The notes under the pieces were generated by a model that made no database searches, was not told the origin of the DNA, and saw only the letters and a program-made list of their open reading frames with translations. This document shows, piece by piece, positions 43,171 to 52,526 of a DNA stretch of 64,000 nt (the first letter of the stretch is position 1; every line of letters starts with the position of its first letter). The stretch is from an uncultured Duodenibacillus sp. (GTDB taxonomy: Bacteria > Pseudomonadota > Gammaproteobacteria > Burkholderiales > Burkholderiaceae_F), in contig CALXQK010000005.1 in NCBI GenBank assembly GCA_944390745.1, forward strand, positions 1 through 64,000, in the 5' to 3' direction. The position numbers and the translations under genes were made by a program.

Positions 43171-44148
43171 ATGTCGAACTTTTTGATCTTTTCGGTGGTT
43201 TTCGTCGTGCTTGCGGTCGTCTTCGTGACGCAGTGCATCAAGGTCGTGCCGCAGCAAAATGCCTGGGTGGTCGAGCGCCTCGGGAAGTTTCATGCGGTTC
43301 TCAACCCCGGGCTCAACATCATCATTCCCTTCATCGACCGCGTGGCCTACAAGCACAGCCTCAAGGAGGTGCCGCTTGACACCCCGAGCCAGGTCTGCAT
43401 CACCAAGGACAACACGCAGCTCACGGTCGACGGCGTGCTCTTTTTCCAAGTGACCGATCCGCGCCGCGCAAGCTACGGTACGAGCAACTACATCATCGCC
43501 ATCACGCAGCTTGCGCAGACGACGCTGCGCAGCGTCGTGGGCCGCATGGAGCTTGACAAGACCTTTGAGGAGCGCGACATCATCAACCGCTCGGTGGTTT
43601 CGGCCATCGACGAGGCGGCGCTCAACTGGGGCGTGAAGGTGCTGCGCTATGAAATCAAGGACCTCACGCCGCCGGCGGTGATTCTGCAGGCCATGCAGCA
43701 GCAGATCACGGCCGAGCGTGAAAAGCGCGCCGTGGTGGCCGCCTCCGAGGGCAAGAAGCTCGAGCAGATCAATCTGGCCACCGGCGCGCGCGAGGCCGCC
43801 ATCGCCCAGTCCGAGGGCGAGAAGCAGGCCGAGATCAACAAGGCCCAGGGCCAGGCCGCTGCCACCCTTGCCATCGCCCAGGCCACGGCCGAGGCGCTCA
43901 AGATGGTGGCCGACGCCACCAACGCCCCGGGAGGCATGAACGCGGCCAACCTGCAGGTGGCGCAGCGCTTCGTGGAGTCCTTCGGCGAGCTTGCCAAGGC
44001 GGGCAACACGCTCATTGTCCCGAGCAACCTTGCCGACATTTCAAGCCTCGTCTCCTCGGCCATGACGATCGTCAAGGGAAGCGCCCCGCAGGAGGGCGCC
44101 GCCGCCCGGCTGCCCGCGGGCATGGGCAAGGGCCTTGACCAACGCTAG
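43171..44148 (+). CDS. SPFH/stomatin-family membrane protein (QmcA-like)
   Basis: A 325-residue protein with one N-terminal membrane helix (FLIFSVVFVVLAVVFV) and an SPFH domain (VVPQQNAWVVERLGKF, LNPGLNIIIPFIDRV, then RNGVDGVLFF-like VDGVLFFQVTD). A long Ala/Glu coiled coil follows (EGKKLEQINLATGAREAAIAQ). Such proteins form large membrane-bound cages and scaffold proteases or NfeD partners. GGAAAGGAAG lies before ATG 43171. It follows the nfeD gene by about 100 bp. Confidence 0.92.
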   Translation: MSNFLIFSVVFVVLAVVFVTQCIKVVPQQNAWVVERLGKFHAVLNPGLNIIIPFIDRVAYKHSLKEVPLDTPSQVCITKDNTQLTVDGVLFFQVTDPRRASYGTSNYIIAITQLAQTTLRSVVGRMELDKTFEERDIINRSVVSAIDEAALNWGVKVLRYEIKDLTPPAVILQAMQQQITAEREKRAVVAASEGKKLEQINLATGAREAAIAQSEGEKQAEINKAQGQAAATLAIAQATAEALKMVADATNAPGGMNAANLQVAQRFVESFGELAKAGNTLIVPSNLADISSLVSSAMTIVKGSAPQEGAAARLPAGMGKGLDQR

Positions 44149-44187
44149 AATCGCGCCTTCGGAAAAACCATCTGTTTCAGCCAAGCC

Positions 44188-44751
44188 ATGACCAAAGCAA
44201 AAAAAGCAGCAGGCCGGTCCTCCTCCAGGCGCAGCGGTTCGAAGGGAAGACTCAGCCTCGGCAGACGGCTCGATGTTTACCTGATCCTGATGAGGGCCTT
44301 TGACATGTATGTCGACTCCATCGACCGCATTGCCAGTGAGTCGCCCGAAGGAGAGCTCGAGCCTGAGAAGATGGCCGCCGCCGATGTGACGCTTGCAGAT
44401 TTTCTCGACAGCATCTTCCGCGGCATGAGGCCTGAAGTTGCCGTCCCTGTTCCCGGCTGGAACGGCGAGGGGCTCGGGCGGCGGCTTCGCGTGGAGTTTG
44501 CCATGAAGCTTCTGACGCTTGATGCGAGGGACGCCGAGCTTTTCGAGGACGACGAGAACATCGTCTACTTCGGCATGATTGAGTTTGTCAGCGAGGTGCA
44601 GGGCGTTTTCTTCGATTGCCTGGAGCAGGGATCCCAGTCCCTTGAGTCGCAGGGGCGCCGCGTGCACGAGATTTGCGCCCGCTGGTCGGCGCTGCTGTCC
44701 AACTCCTCTGAACCCCTGCCGGACGCCGCGGCTTCTGCGGCCGTCTTCTGA
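44188..44751 (+). CDS. Tandem paralogue 1 of an unknown helical family
   Basis: A 187-residue helical protein of no recognised family. It has a basic, Ser/Arg-rich first 25 residues (KKAAGRSSSRRSGSKGR), then the pattern shared with the next two genes: a helix, an M/D-rich linker, DFLDSIFRGMRPEV followed by a Trp-Gly loop (GWNGEGLGRR), an acidic FEDDENIVYFG segment and a final helix. It lies 39 bp downstream of the SPFH gene and may be co-transcribed. Confidence 0.6.
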   Translation: MTKAKKAAGRSSSRRSGSKGRLSLGRRLDVYLILMRAFDMYVDSIDRIASESPEGELEPEKMAAADVTLADFLDSIFRGMRPEVAVPVPGWNGEGLGRRLRVEFAMKLLTLDARDAELFEDDENIVYFGMIEFVSEVQGVFFDCLEQGSQSLESQGRRVHEICARWSALLSNSSEPLPDAAASAAVF

Positions 44752-44770
44752 ACGACTCTCCGGATCACGC

Positions 44771-45280
44771 ATGCAGCAAAACCCTTCGCAACCGTCGGCT
44801 GACGGCAGCCTTCCCCGGCCGGGGCTTGACGACGCGCGCGTTGTGCGCCAGCTTTTCGAAATGGCCGCCGAGGAGGTGCTCTATCGGCTCGTCGCCGTGG
44901 CGGGCGGGCGCATGAGCGCCGACCGGGCCCGGGACATGGACGACGCGCTTGCCAAGCATCTGGCGCGGGCCCTGATGGGAGAAAATCCCGAGTTTGCGCC
45001 GGCTGCGGGCTGGAGCGGACTGCCCTGCGCGAGAAGCCTTGCGGCGGCCGACAGGGCGTTTTACGACGAGGTGCTTGCCGGCGTCCCGGGCGAGCCCGAC
45101 AACCCGCGCGTGCTCATGGTGCAGGCGACGACCGTCTTTTACCGCGCGGTCTATGCGGCCATCCGCAGGGAGTTTGACCGCGAGTCGGTTTCGCCCGAGA
45201 GCGTGCGCGCGGCGATGGCGGAGGTGGTCGACCGCTACGCGCTTGCAGCCATGCCTGCCGCCGGCGGCCAGGCGCTTTGA
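44771..45280 (+). CDS. Tandem paralogue 2 of an unknown helical family
   Basis: A 169-residue protein related in layout to its two neighbours: helix ARVVRQLFEMAAEEVLY, then ALAKHLARALMGENPEFAPA, AAGWSG, and an aliphatic helix TTVFYRAVYAAIRREF. It starts at ATG 44771, 19 bp after paralogue 1. No enzyme motif is visible. The frame is open upstream to 44579, but that part overlaps paralogue 1 and is not protein-like. Confidence 0.6.
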   Translation: MQQNPSQPSADGSLPRPGLDDARVVRQLFEMAAEEVLYRLVAVAGGRMSADRARDMDDALAKHLARALMGENPEFAPAAGWSGLPCARSLAAADRAFYDEVLAGVPGEPDNPRVLMVQATTVFYRAVYAAIRREFDRESVSPESVRAAMAEVVDRYALAAMPAAGGQAL

Positions 45281-45394
45281 GAAGACGGAATTTTCGACAA
45301 GGCCGCGTCTTTTCGCTACGCTAGCGCGCAAGGGGCCGCCCCTGTCGGCAGGTTCCCCCGAGAACATCAACCCACAACGAGCGTTTTTGAAGTT

Positions 45395-45934
45395 ATGAGC
45401 GGATGCAGCACCTGCATGCCCGGCCGCGGCTGCCGGGATTTTTCAAGCCGGGCCGAACAACTGCCCAGCCTTGCGGCGATCGACGTCGTGGAGCGGCTGC
45501 TGCTGCAGGCGCTCAAGAACACCGCGGGCCGCGCGCAGCGCACGGCCTGCGGCGACATGACGCCCGAGGCGCTCGATGAGGCCAATGAAACGCTCGTCGA
45601 CTGGCTTGCGGCCACGTTTTCCGGCCGCAATCCTCACTTTCAGTCGGCCGAGGACTGGAATCCGCGGGGACTGGCGCAGTACATGCGCGAGATGATGCCC
45701 GAAAGTCTTCAGACGGCCGCCCCCGAAAAGGGCGCCCGGCTCGACGATGACGAGGAGGTCATTCATCTGGCTGCGGGAATCTTTCTGTCCGACGTCTACG
45801 CCACGCTGCACGCCCTGGCTAGCCGCGGCTGCCCCTTTGACGGAATTGAAAACGCCGATCCGTGCGTGCGGCTCGTGGGCTTCTGGTCGCAGCTTCTCGT
45901 GGGCGCGCCGATTTTCGACAGCGCCCGGGACTAG
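45395..45934 (+). CDS. Tandem paralogue 3 of an unknown helical family, with Cys-rich start
   Basis: A 179-residue protein with the same core as the two genes before it: helix AAIDVVERLLLQALK, ETLVDWLAATFSGRNPHFQSA, DWNPRGLAQYMRE, DDDEEVIHLAAGIFLSDVYATL. Uniquely it begins with a CxxC-x5-C motif (C4, C7, C13), which could bind zinc or an iron-sulphur centre. It is followed 18 bp later by the UMF1 transporter gene. Confidence 0.6.
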   Translation: MSGCSTCMPGRGCRDFSSRAEQLPSLAAIDVVERLLLQALKNTAGRAQRTACGDMTPEALDEANETLVDWLAATFSGRNPHFQSAEDWNPRGLAQYMREMMPESLQTAAPEKGARLDDDEEVIHLAAGIFLSDVYATLHALASRGCPFDGIENADPCVRLVGFWSQLLVGAPIFDSARD

Positions 45935-45952
45935 GGCGGGGGAGGCGGATCG

Positions 45953-47275
45953 ATGCGATTTTTTTCGCGCTCCGCACTCAATCCCGGCGTCGAGCCCAGG
46001 GAGTGCTTCTACTGGGCGCTTTTTGACGCCGCCAACTCGGGCTACAGCACGGTGGTGCTCACCGCGGTCTTCAACGCCTACTTTGTGTCCGTCATCTGCG
46101 GCGGCGCCGACTGGGCGGCCTTCGGCTGGAGCACGGCCGTGGCGGTCGGAAACGCCCTCTCCATGGTTCTGATGCCGGTCATCGGACGCATGGCCGACCT
46201 CAAGGCCGCCAAGAAGCGCTGGCTTGCCGCGGCAACTCTTTTGTGCGTGGTCGCCACCGGACTTCTGGCCTTCTCGGGCCCCGGAGCCTGGCTCTGGGCC
46301 TCGGTCATGATCGTGCTCTCGAGCCTGGGCTACAACGTGGGCGAGACCCTCAACTCGGCCTTTCTGCCGGAAATTGCCCGTCCCGAGGCGGTTGGAAAGG
46401 TCTCGGGCTGGGGGTGGTCGCTCGGCTATGCCGGAGGGCTTGCGACGCTTGCCGTTTGTCTGGCGATGGTGCTTGCCGGCCGCAGTGCCGGCGCCGATGA
46501 GTCGATTCTGGTGGGCGCAAGCTGCATTGTGACGGCGGCGATCTTTCTCGTTCTGGCCGTTCCGGCAGTCTTTCTGCTGAAGGAGCGCAGCCCCGCGCAG
46601 GCAGAAAGCCTCAGCTTTGCGCAGGCCTGGCGCGATGCCATGGCCGAGCTTCGGGAGACCGCGGGGCTTTTGAAGGACCACATCGACTTTGCGCGGCTTG
46701 TGGTCTGCGGATTTCTGTATCAGTGCGGCATCGCCACGGTGATCACGCTTGCGGCGGTCTACGCAAGCGCCGTGATGGGCTTTGGGCTTGTGGAGACGCT
46801 CGTGCTCGTGCTTCTGGTAAACATTACGGCTGCCGTCGGAGCCTTTTTCTTCGGCTACGCCCAGGACCGGCTCGGCCACAAGAGGGCGCTTGCTCTCACG
46901 CTTCTCGTCTGGATCGCCATGGTCGTGTGCGCGGCTGCCGCCGAGAGCGCGCCCCTGTTCTGGGCTGCGGCCAATCTCGCGGGCCTTGCGATGGGATCGA
47001 GCCAGTCGGCTGGGCGCGCCATGGTGGCCGTGCTCGCGCCCGCCGGACGGCTGGCGCAGTTTTATAGTTTCTGGAACATGGCGCTGTGGCTTTCGGCCAT
47101 TGTGGGCCCCATGACCTACGGCGCCGTGACGTGGATGACGGGCAACAACCAGCGTCTGGCCATTGCGGCCACGGGCGCGTTCTTCGTGCTGGGACTTGCG
47201 GCCCTGGCCCTCGTCAACATGGAGCGCGGCCGCCGTGCCGCGCTTTGCGCGGATGCGGGGACGGCCGCCGGGTAG
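45953..47275 (+). CDS. UMF1-family MFS transporter
   Basis: A 440-residue protein with 12 predicted membrane helices of the UMF1/Atg22 family: it starts with ECFYWALFDAANSGYSTVVLT, has GRMADLKAAKKRWL in the loop between helices 2 and 3, and later QDRLGHKRALALT. Bacterial members are of unknown substrate, possibly amino acids or peptides. GGGGGAGG precedes ATG 45953. Confidence 0.85.
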   Translation: MRFFSRSALNPGVEPRECFYWALFDAANSGYSTVVLTAVFNAYFVSVICGGADWAAFGWSTAVAVGNALSMVLMPVIGRMADLKAAKKRWLAAATLLCVVATGLLAFSGPGAWLWASVMIVLSSLGYNVGETLNSAFLPEIARPEAVGKVSGWGWSLGYAGGLATLAVCLAMVLAGRSAGADESILVGASCIVTAAIFLVLAVPAVFLLKERSPAQAESLSFAQAWRDAMAELRETAGLLKDHIDFARLVVCGFLYQCGIATVITLAAVYASAVMGFGLVETLVLVLLVNITAAVGAFFFGYAQDRLGHKRALALTLLVWIAMVVCAAAAESAPLFWAAANLAGLAMGSSQSAGRAMVAVLAPAGRLAQFYSFWNMALWLSAIVGPMTYGAVTWMTGNNQRLAIAATGAFFVLGLAALALVNMERGRRAALCADAGTAAG

Positions 47276-47445
47276 GGCGCCCCTGTCCCCGTTTCAGCAG
47301 GCAGATTTTTTTGTCAACAGCACCTCCGGCGCCGGCCGCCCCTGTGGGGCTGGCGGCGTCCTGAGGCCGATGCGAGCAACGAAAACTTCGAAAGGAGGCG
47401 GCGCCGTCCCGTGTCTCTTCAGACAGGGCCTTGCGCCGGGAGCTT

Positions 47446-48612
47446 ATGAACAACTTTACGTACTGCAATGCCGTGGAACTTGTCTTCGGCAGAAACACCC
47501 ACCGCGAGATCGGCGCGCACATCACGCGCGCGTGTCCCGGCGTCAAGAAAATCATGGTGGTCTACGGCGGGGGCTCGGCCGTGAAGTCCGGCGTGCTGCC
47601 CGCGGTTGTTCAAAGCTGCGAGCAGGCCGGTCTTGCCGTCGCCGCCAAGGGCGGCGTGCGTCCCAACCCGGGCGTGGAGTTTGTGCGCGAGTGCATTGAC
47701 TTCGCGCGCAGCGAGCAGGTTGAGCTCATTCTTGCCGTGGGCGGCGGCAGCGTCATCGACACGGCCAAGGCGACGGCCATGGGCGTGCCCTACGAGGGGG
47801 ACGTCTGGGACTTCTTCTGCGGCAAGGCGCAGCCGCAGGCGGCGCTGCCCGTCTGCACCGTGCTCACGATCCCGGCCGCGGGGTCCGAACAGAGCATCCG
47901 CGTGGTGATCACCAACGGCAGCGTCAAGGCGGGAGCCGGCGTCGGCCTGCTGCGCCCGCGCGTGTCGGTGATCAATCCCGAGCTTTTCTTTACGCTGCCG
48001 CAGCGGCAGGTCTCTGCCGGCGTCATCGACATGATGAGCCACATCCTTGAACGCTACTTCACCAACACCACCGGCGTGGACTTCACAAGCAGCGAGGCTG
48101 AGGCCGCGCTGCGGGTCATCATGAGAAACGGCCTGAAGCTCATGGAGCGCATCGACGACTACGATGCCTGGGCTGAGGTGGGGCTTGCCGGAAGCTTCGC
48201 GCACAACGGCTTCTTCGGTCTGGGCCACGAGGAGGACTGGGCCTGCCACGGCATCGAGCATGCGCTCTCGGGCTGGGACGACTCGATCATTCACGGCGAG
48301 GGGCTTGCCGTGGTGATTCCGGCCTGGATGAGCTACGTGTGGCCGGCAAACCCCGGGCGGTTTGTGCGCTTTGCCCGGGAGGTCTTCGGGATTGCGGCTG
48401 ACCAGGACGAGGAGACGACGATCAAGCTTGCCATCGCCAAGTTCACCGCCTTCCTGCAGCAGATGAACCTGCCCACGAAGCTCTCGCAGCTCACCGAGCG
48501 CGAGGTGCCCATCCGCGAGATCGCCCAGGCCGCCGCGGGCGCTGGAAAGCTCGGGCACTTCAAGCCGCTTGACGTCGCCGACGTTGAGGCGATCCTCACC
48601 CATGCCCGATAA
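47446..48612 (+). CDS. Iron-containing (BDH/YqhD-type) alcohol dehydrogenase
   Basis: A 388-residue group III alcohol dehydrogenase. The NAD(P)-binding GGGSVIDTAK motif lies near residue 100; the metal ligands appear in DMMSHILERYF (Asp and His), HGIEHALSG and IHGEGLAV. The NNFTYCNAVELVFGR start and overall length match butanol-dehydrogenase/YqdH-like enzymes that reduce aldehydes with NAD(P)H. Start ATG 47446 has a close GGGAG; a TTG at 47431 is the alternative. The stop overlaps the start of the tadA-like gene by 11 bp. Confidence 0.9.
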   Translation: MNNFTYCNAVELVFGRNTHREIGAHITRACPGVKKIMVVYGGGSAVKSGVLPAVVQSCEQAGLAVAAKGGVRPNPGVEFVRECIDFARSEQVELILAVGGGSVIDTAKATAMGVPYEGDVWDFFCGKAQPQAALPVCTVLTIPAAGSEQSIRVVITNGSVKAGAGVGLLRPRVSVINPELFFTLPQRQVSAGVIDMMSHILERYFTNTTGVDFTSSEAEAALRVIMRNGLKLMERIDDYDAWAEVGLAGSFAHNGFFGLGHEEDWACHGIEHALSGWDDSIIHGEGLAVVIPAWMSYVWPANPGRFVRFAREVFGIAADQDEETTIKLAIAKFTAFLQQMNLPTKLSQLTEREVPIREIAQAAAGAGKLGHFKPLDVADVEAILTHAR

Positions 48613-49576
48613 CGCAGCCGCAAGCGCAGCCGCCTCAAGGCGCCTCCTTGATCTGGCGGTCGTCAAGCACTTCAACCACCTGACCCTGAGAAACGGCGTC
48701 ACGCTTGCCGGTCTTGGGCGCGACCCCCGCGATCTGGAGGCGTTCTTTCGCACGGCGCTCTACTTCATTTCAGACGCGGGCGTGCTCACGACGCTTGAGC
48801 GCGAGATCTTCGAGGAGCGCCTGGCCGATTTCCTTGCGCGTCATGCAAGATGGCTCAGGGCCTCGGCCGAAGAGGTCTGCGGCGCGCTTTTCGGCTGCGG
48901 ACTCGTGGGCGAGCGCGGCGGCGAATGCTTCTGGGCGCTGTCGGTTGAACCGCGCTTTGCCGGCGCCCCGCAGCGCGTGCTTGAGGCCTGGACGCACTAT
49001 GACGAGGCGCGCGTGCGGCGCCGCAGCAAGGTGCGCGCGCAGCTGCAGGCAAAAAACCGTGCGCTTCACAGGCCTGCCGAGCCCGTCGTTGATCCCGAGC
49101 TTGACGCGCGCCTCATGCAGGAGGCGCTTCGCGCGGCGCGCCGGGCCGGGGCCGCAGGCGAAGTGCCCGTGGGCGCTGTGCTTGCCATGGACGGCAACAT
49201 CGTTTCCTCGGCGGGCAACGAGGTCGTCTCCCGCCACGACCCGACCGCGCACGCCGAGATTCTCGCGCTGCGCAGCGCGGCGGCCGCGCTCGGCACCGAG
49301 CGGCTCAACGGTGCGGTGCTCTATGTGACGCTTGAGCCCTGCGCGATGTGTTCGGCCGCCCTGTCGCTTGCGCGCGTCGCGCGGGTGGTGTGGGGTGCCG
49401 ATGACCCGGGCTGCGGCGGCATGCGCGGGGCGCTCAACGTGATCGAGCGCGCCCGCATGAATCATCGCGTGGCCATGACCGCGGGCGTTCTTCGAGCCGA
49501 CTGCGAGCGGCTTCTCAGGGACTTCTTTGAAGCCCGCAGAAAGGAGCAGAAGGCCGCCCGCAGCGCCGGCCGCTAG
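48602..49576 (+). CDS. tadA: tRNA adenosine deaminase with an N-terminal extension
   Basis: This 324-residue protein has the TadA deaminase in its C-terminal half: HAE at 217-219 (zinc and proton shuttle) and PCAMC at 246-250 (two zinc cysteines), followed by ARVARVVWGADDPGCGG. TadA makes inosine at the wobble base of tRNA-Arg(ACG). The first 165 or so residues form an extra helical domain (RRLLDLAVVKHFNHLTLRNG, EREIFEERLADFLARHARWL) absent from the 167-residue E. coli enzyme. The extension is in frame with no internal stop, and no ribosome site is evident at the domain boundary. Confidence 0.9.
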   Translation: MPDNAAASAAASRRLLDLAVVKHFNHLTLRNGVTLAGLGRDPRDLEAFFRTALYFISDAGVLTTLEREIFEERLADFLARHARWLRASAEEVCGALFGCGLVGERGGECFWALSVEPRFAGAPQRVLEAWTHYDEARVRRRSKVRAQLQAKNRALHRPAEPVVDPELDARLMQEALRAARRAGAAGEVPVGAVLAMDGNIVSSAGNEVVSRHDPTAHAEILALRSAAAALGTERLNGAVLYVTLEPCAMCSAALSLARVARVVWGADDPGCGGMRGALNVIERARMNHRVAMTAGVLRADCERLLRDFFEARRKEQKAARSAGR

Positions 49577-49623
49577 ATTTTTTTTTTTCAGCCGCCCGTC
49601 GGCGGCGTTTGCCGGAGTTTTGC

Positions 49624-50625
49624 ATGAACGACACCGCCAATCCCACGATCTGCGTCTGCGCCCCGGCGCGCACCTGCGTTTGCGGCGAGGGGCTCGATGA
49701 GGTTGACGTCGAGCGTATTGAGGCGAGCGAGGCGGCGCTGCGCGCCATGGGCTGGCGCGTGCGCGAGGCGGCCAATGTCCGTGAGCTCGACCACGGCTTT
49801 GCGGGCGGCGACGCCGCGCGCGCCGAGGGTCTCATGGCGGGGTTTCTGGACCCCGAGGTCGATCTCGTGCTTCCCATCCGCGGCGGCTACGGCACGGCGC
49901 GCATCCTGCCCTTGCTCGACTGGGACGCGATCGGCGCCTCCGGCGCCGTGTTTGCGGGCCTGTCGGATCTGACGGCCTTCAACCTTGCGCTTTACGCGCG
50001 CTGCGCCCGCGCAAGCTGGCAGGGGCCGGTGGCGCATGCCTTTGCGCGGGCAAACGCTGACTTTGACGCGCGTTTTGCACGCGCCATGTCCGAGCCCCGG
50101 TTTTCGTTTTCGTCGCCCGCCCGCAGGCACGACGCCGGCAAGGCGCCTGACGCCCCCTTCAGCGCGCAGGGGCTTTTCTGGGGCGGAAATCTCACGATTC
50201 TTCTCTCGCTCATGGCAACGCCATGGCTTCCCCGCATCGAGGGCGGCATTCTCTTTGTCGAGGACGTGCACGTCACGGCCTGGCGCTTTGAGCGCATGCT
50301 CGTGCAGCTTGCGCAAAGCGGCATTCTGGGGCGCCAGCGCGCGCTCGTGGTGGGCGACGTCACCGGCCACGAGGCGGGCCTCAAGGGCCCCAACTCGGGC
50401 ATTGCGCTTTCTGATGCGCTCGCCTACGCAGGCCGCATCAGCGGCGTGCCCGTCTTTTCGGGGCTGCCCTTCGGACACCGGCCCGACACGATGACGCTGC
50501 CCGTGGGTTGTCCCGGACGCATCGAGTTTGCGGACGGGGTGCTGACCCTTGAGGTCGAGCATCCTCCGGTGCCGGCGGAAACCCCGGGGCAGCCGGCCTT
50601 TCGCGGGCCGCAGTGGTGGGTGTAG
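49624..50625 (+). CDS. LD-carboxypeptidase, peptidase family S66
   Basis: A 333-residue protein that trims the terminal D-Ala from murein tetrapeptides during recycling, by family function. The nucleophile Ser lies in AGLSDLTAF, following the family GGYGTARIL block; the later VEDVHVTAWRFERML holds the Glu, and GLPFGHRPD the His. No signal peptide is seen, which fits the cytoplasmic LdcA. The stop is two bases before the next start, so it may be co-transcribed with the kinase gene. Confidence 0.88.
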   Translation: MNDTANPTICVCAPARTCVCGEGLDEVDVERIEASEAALRAMGWRVREAANVRELDHGFAGGDAARAEGLMAGFLDPEVDLVLPIRGGYGTARILPLLDWDAIGASGAVFAGLSDLTAFNLALYARCARASWQGPVAHAFARANADFDARFARAMSEPRFSFSSPARRHDAGKAPDAPFSAQGLFWGGNLTILLSLMATPWLPRIEGGILFVEDVHVTAWRFERMLVQLAQSGILGRQRALVVGDVTGHEAGLKGPNSGIALSDALAYAGRISGVPVFSGLPFGHRPDTMTLPVGCPGRIEFADGVLTLEVEHPPVPAETPGQPAFRGPQWWV

Positions 50626-50627
50626 CC

Positions 50628-52523
50628 ATGGACTTCGGAAAGGTTCTGCGCGCGGTCGGGGGACTTGAGGAGCGGCTGAGGACGTATTTCTTCGGCAGCG
50701 CTGCGCGCATCACCTCGCGCGTGCTCGTCGAGCAGATCAACACCTCGCTGCGGCTTCAGTCGGTCTCGATTGCCTGCCAGGCCATCGGCGCGGCCGCCCT
50801 TGTGGCGCGCTTCTGGGACGAGGTCAACCGGCCGCTTCTGGTGATCTGGGCGCTGTGCGTGCTTGCGGCCATCGGTACGTGGGGGCTCTTTCACCGACGC
50901 TTTCGCGCCGACGCTGCGCGCGAGACGCACATTCGCGAGTGGCTGCAGCGCTGGATGATGCACACGCTTGCCATCGGCGCAGTCTGGGGCTTTGCGGGCG
51001 CGGCGTTTCTGATGACCCAGCAGGTGATCGACATCGTCATTCTGGTGGCGGTGGTGGTGACCGTGGTCTTTGCCTCGTGGCCCGTTTTCTCGTGCTGGAT
51101 GCCGAGCCTGACACTGCTGGTGATCAGCGCGCTTGCGCCCATGATGCTCACGCTGGCGGCTGCCTTCGACCTTGGGCGCCTTGCCATCGGTCTGGTGCTT
51201 CTGGTGGTGGTGTGCTTTGTGCTTTACTGCGGGCGCAGGCTCAACGAGATCGTGGTGCTCGCCGTCACCCGCGAGGTGCAAAACGAGCGGCTTGTGGCGC
51301 GCCTCAAGAGCGAAAAGACGCTTGCCGAGAGCGAGCGGCGCGCCACGGCGCTTGCCAGCGAGCGGCGCGCCAAGTTCTTTGCGGGCGCCAACCACGACCT
51401 GCGCCAGCCGCTGCAGGCCATGGGGATCTATCTGCAGATCCTTCAGATGCAGGCCGACGACTCCACGCGCGAGGTGGTGGGGCAGCTCGACGCCACGGCG
51501 CGCAGCATCTCGACTCTGGTCGAGCAGCTTCTGGAGGTGAGCCGCATTGAGGCCGGAAACCAGGAGGTGAAGATTGAGGAGACGCGCATCGACGAGCTCT
51601 TCGGCGACCTTGCCGGAGAGTTCGAGCCCGTGGCCGCGGTCAAGGGGCTGCGCTTTTCAACCCGGCCGCTGCCCGTCACCGTCAGGACCGATCCGCTGCT
51701 TGTTGGCCGCATTCTGCGCAACCTCATCACCAACGCCATCCGCTACACCAACCGCCCGGGCGGACATGTGGTGCTTGCCGCACGCCGGCTTGCGGGCGGG
51801 CGCATCACGATCGGGGTCTACGACCAGGGCCCGGGCATTGCGCGCCATGAGCGAAAGCGCATTTTTGAAGCCTTCTACCGGGGCGAGGCCGGACGCGCGA
51901 GCGAGGGCGGCTTCGGGCTTGGGCTTTCAATTGTCGCGGGGCTGGCGCGCCGCCTTGGAATCGGCATTTCCGTCGGCAGCCGCCTCGGGCGCGGATCGGT
52001 GTTCAGGCTGCAGTTCGATGCCTGCGAACAGGCGGTCGGGCACCGGCCGGCTGCGCCCCTGCAGCTTGCAAGCGACCTTGACGTGCGCGGCGTGGTGGGG
52101 CTTCTCGAGGACAACGACATCGTGCGCAATGCCGTGGCCGCCATCCTCACGAGCTGGGGCGCGACCGTGGTGAGCGACCGCGAGCCGAGCCAGAGCTTTG
52201 TCGAGCGCATGATTGCCGAGGCCGAGGAGGGCAATCTCTCCGCGCTCATCTCGGACTACAACCTGGGCGAGTCGGTGAGCACGGGCCTGGAGGTGATCTT
52301 CACCGTGCGCATGGGGGCCGGACGCGACTTTCCGTGCGTGCTGCTGACGGCGGTCAGCGAAGAGGAAATCCGCGAAGCCTACCGCGCGCTGTGCCTGAAT
52401 CCGGACAACGCCGGGCAGGCGATGCCCGTGATTCTGCAAAAGCCTGCGGCGGCCGACACCCTGGCCTCGGCCCTGCGCCGGGCCATTGCTGAAAACCGCC
52501 GCGAGGGGCGCGCCGACTCCTAG
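50628..52523 (+). CDS. Hybrid sensor histidine kinase/response regulator
   Basis: A 631-residue membrane kinase. About six membrane helices (for example AIGTWGLF, IVILVAVVVTVVFASWPVF, LAIGLVLLVVVCFVLY) fill residues 30-205. A HisKA domain follows with the phospho-His in ANHDLRQPLQAM. The HATPase has NLITNAIRYTN, DQGPGIA and GFGLGLSIV, and the C-terminal receiver has an intact pocket: LLEDND, ISDYNLG, LLTA and LQKP. ATG 50628 is preferred to GTG 50613. The convergent LuxR regulator gene is a natural partner. Confidence 0.88.
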   Translation: MDFGKVLRAVGGLEERLRTYFFGSAARITSRVLVEQINTSLRLQSVSIACQAIGAAALVARFWDEVNRPLLVIWALCVLAAIGTWGLFHRRFRADAARETHIREWLQRWMMHTLAIGAVWGFAGAAFLMTQQVIDIVILVAVVVTVVFASWPVFSCWMPSLTLLVISALAPMMLTLAAAFDLGRLAIGLVLLVVVCFVLYCGRRLNEIVVLAVTREVQNERLVARLKSEKTLAESERRATALASERRAKFFAGANHDLRQPLQAMGIYLQILQMQADDSTREVVGQLDATARSISTLVEQLLEVSRIEAGNQEVKIEETRIDELFGDLAGEFEPVAAVKGLRFSTRPLPVTVRTDPLLVGRILRNLITNAIRYTNRPGGHVVLAARRLAGGRITIGVYDQGPGIARHERKRIFEAFYRGEAGRASEGGFGLGLSIVAGLARRLGIGISVGSRLGRGSVFRLQFDACEQAVGHRPAAPLQLASDLDVRGVVGLLEDNDIVRNAVAAILTSWGATVVSDREPSQSFVERMIAEAEEGNLSALISDYNLGESVSTGLEVIFTVRMGAGRDFPCVLLTAVSEEEIREAYRALCLNPDNAGQAMPVILQKPAAADTLASALRRAIAENRREGRADS

Positions 52524-52526
52524 CGG

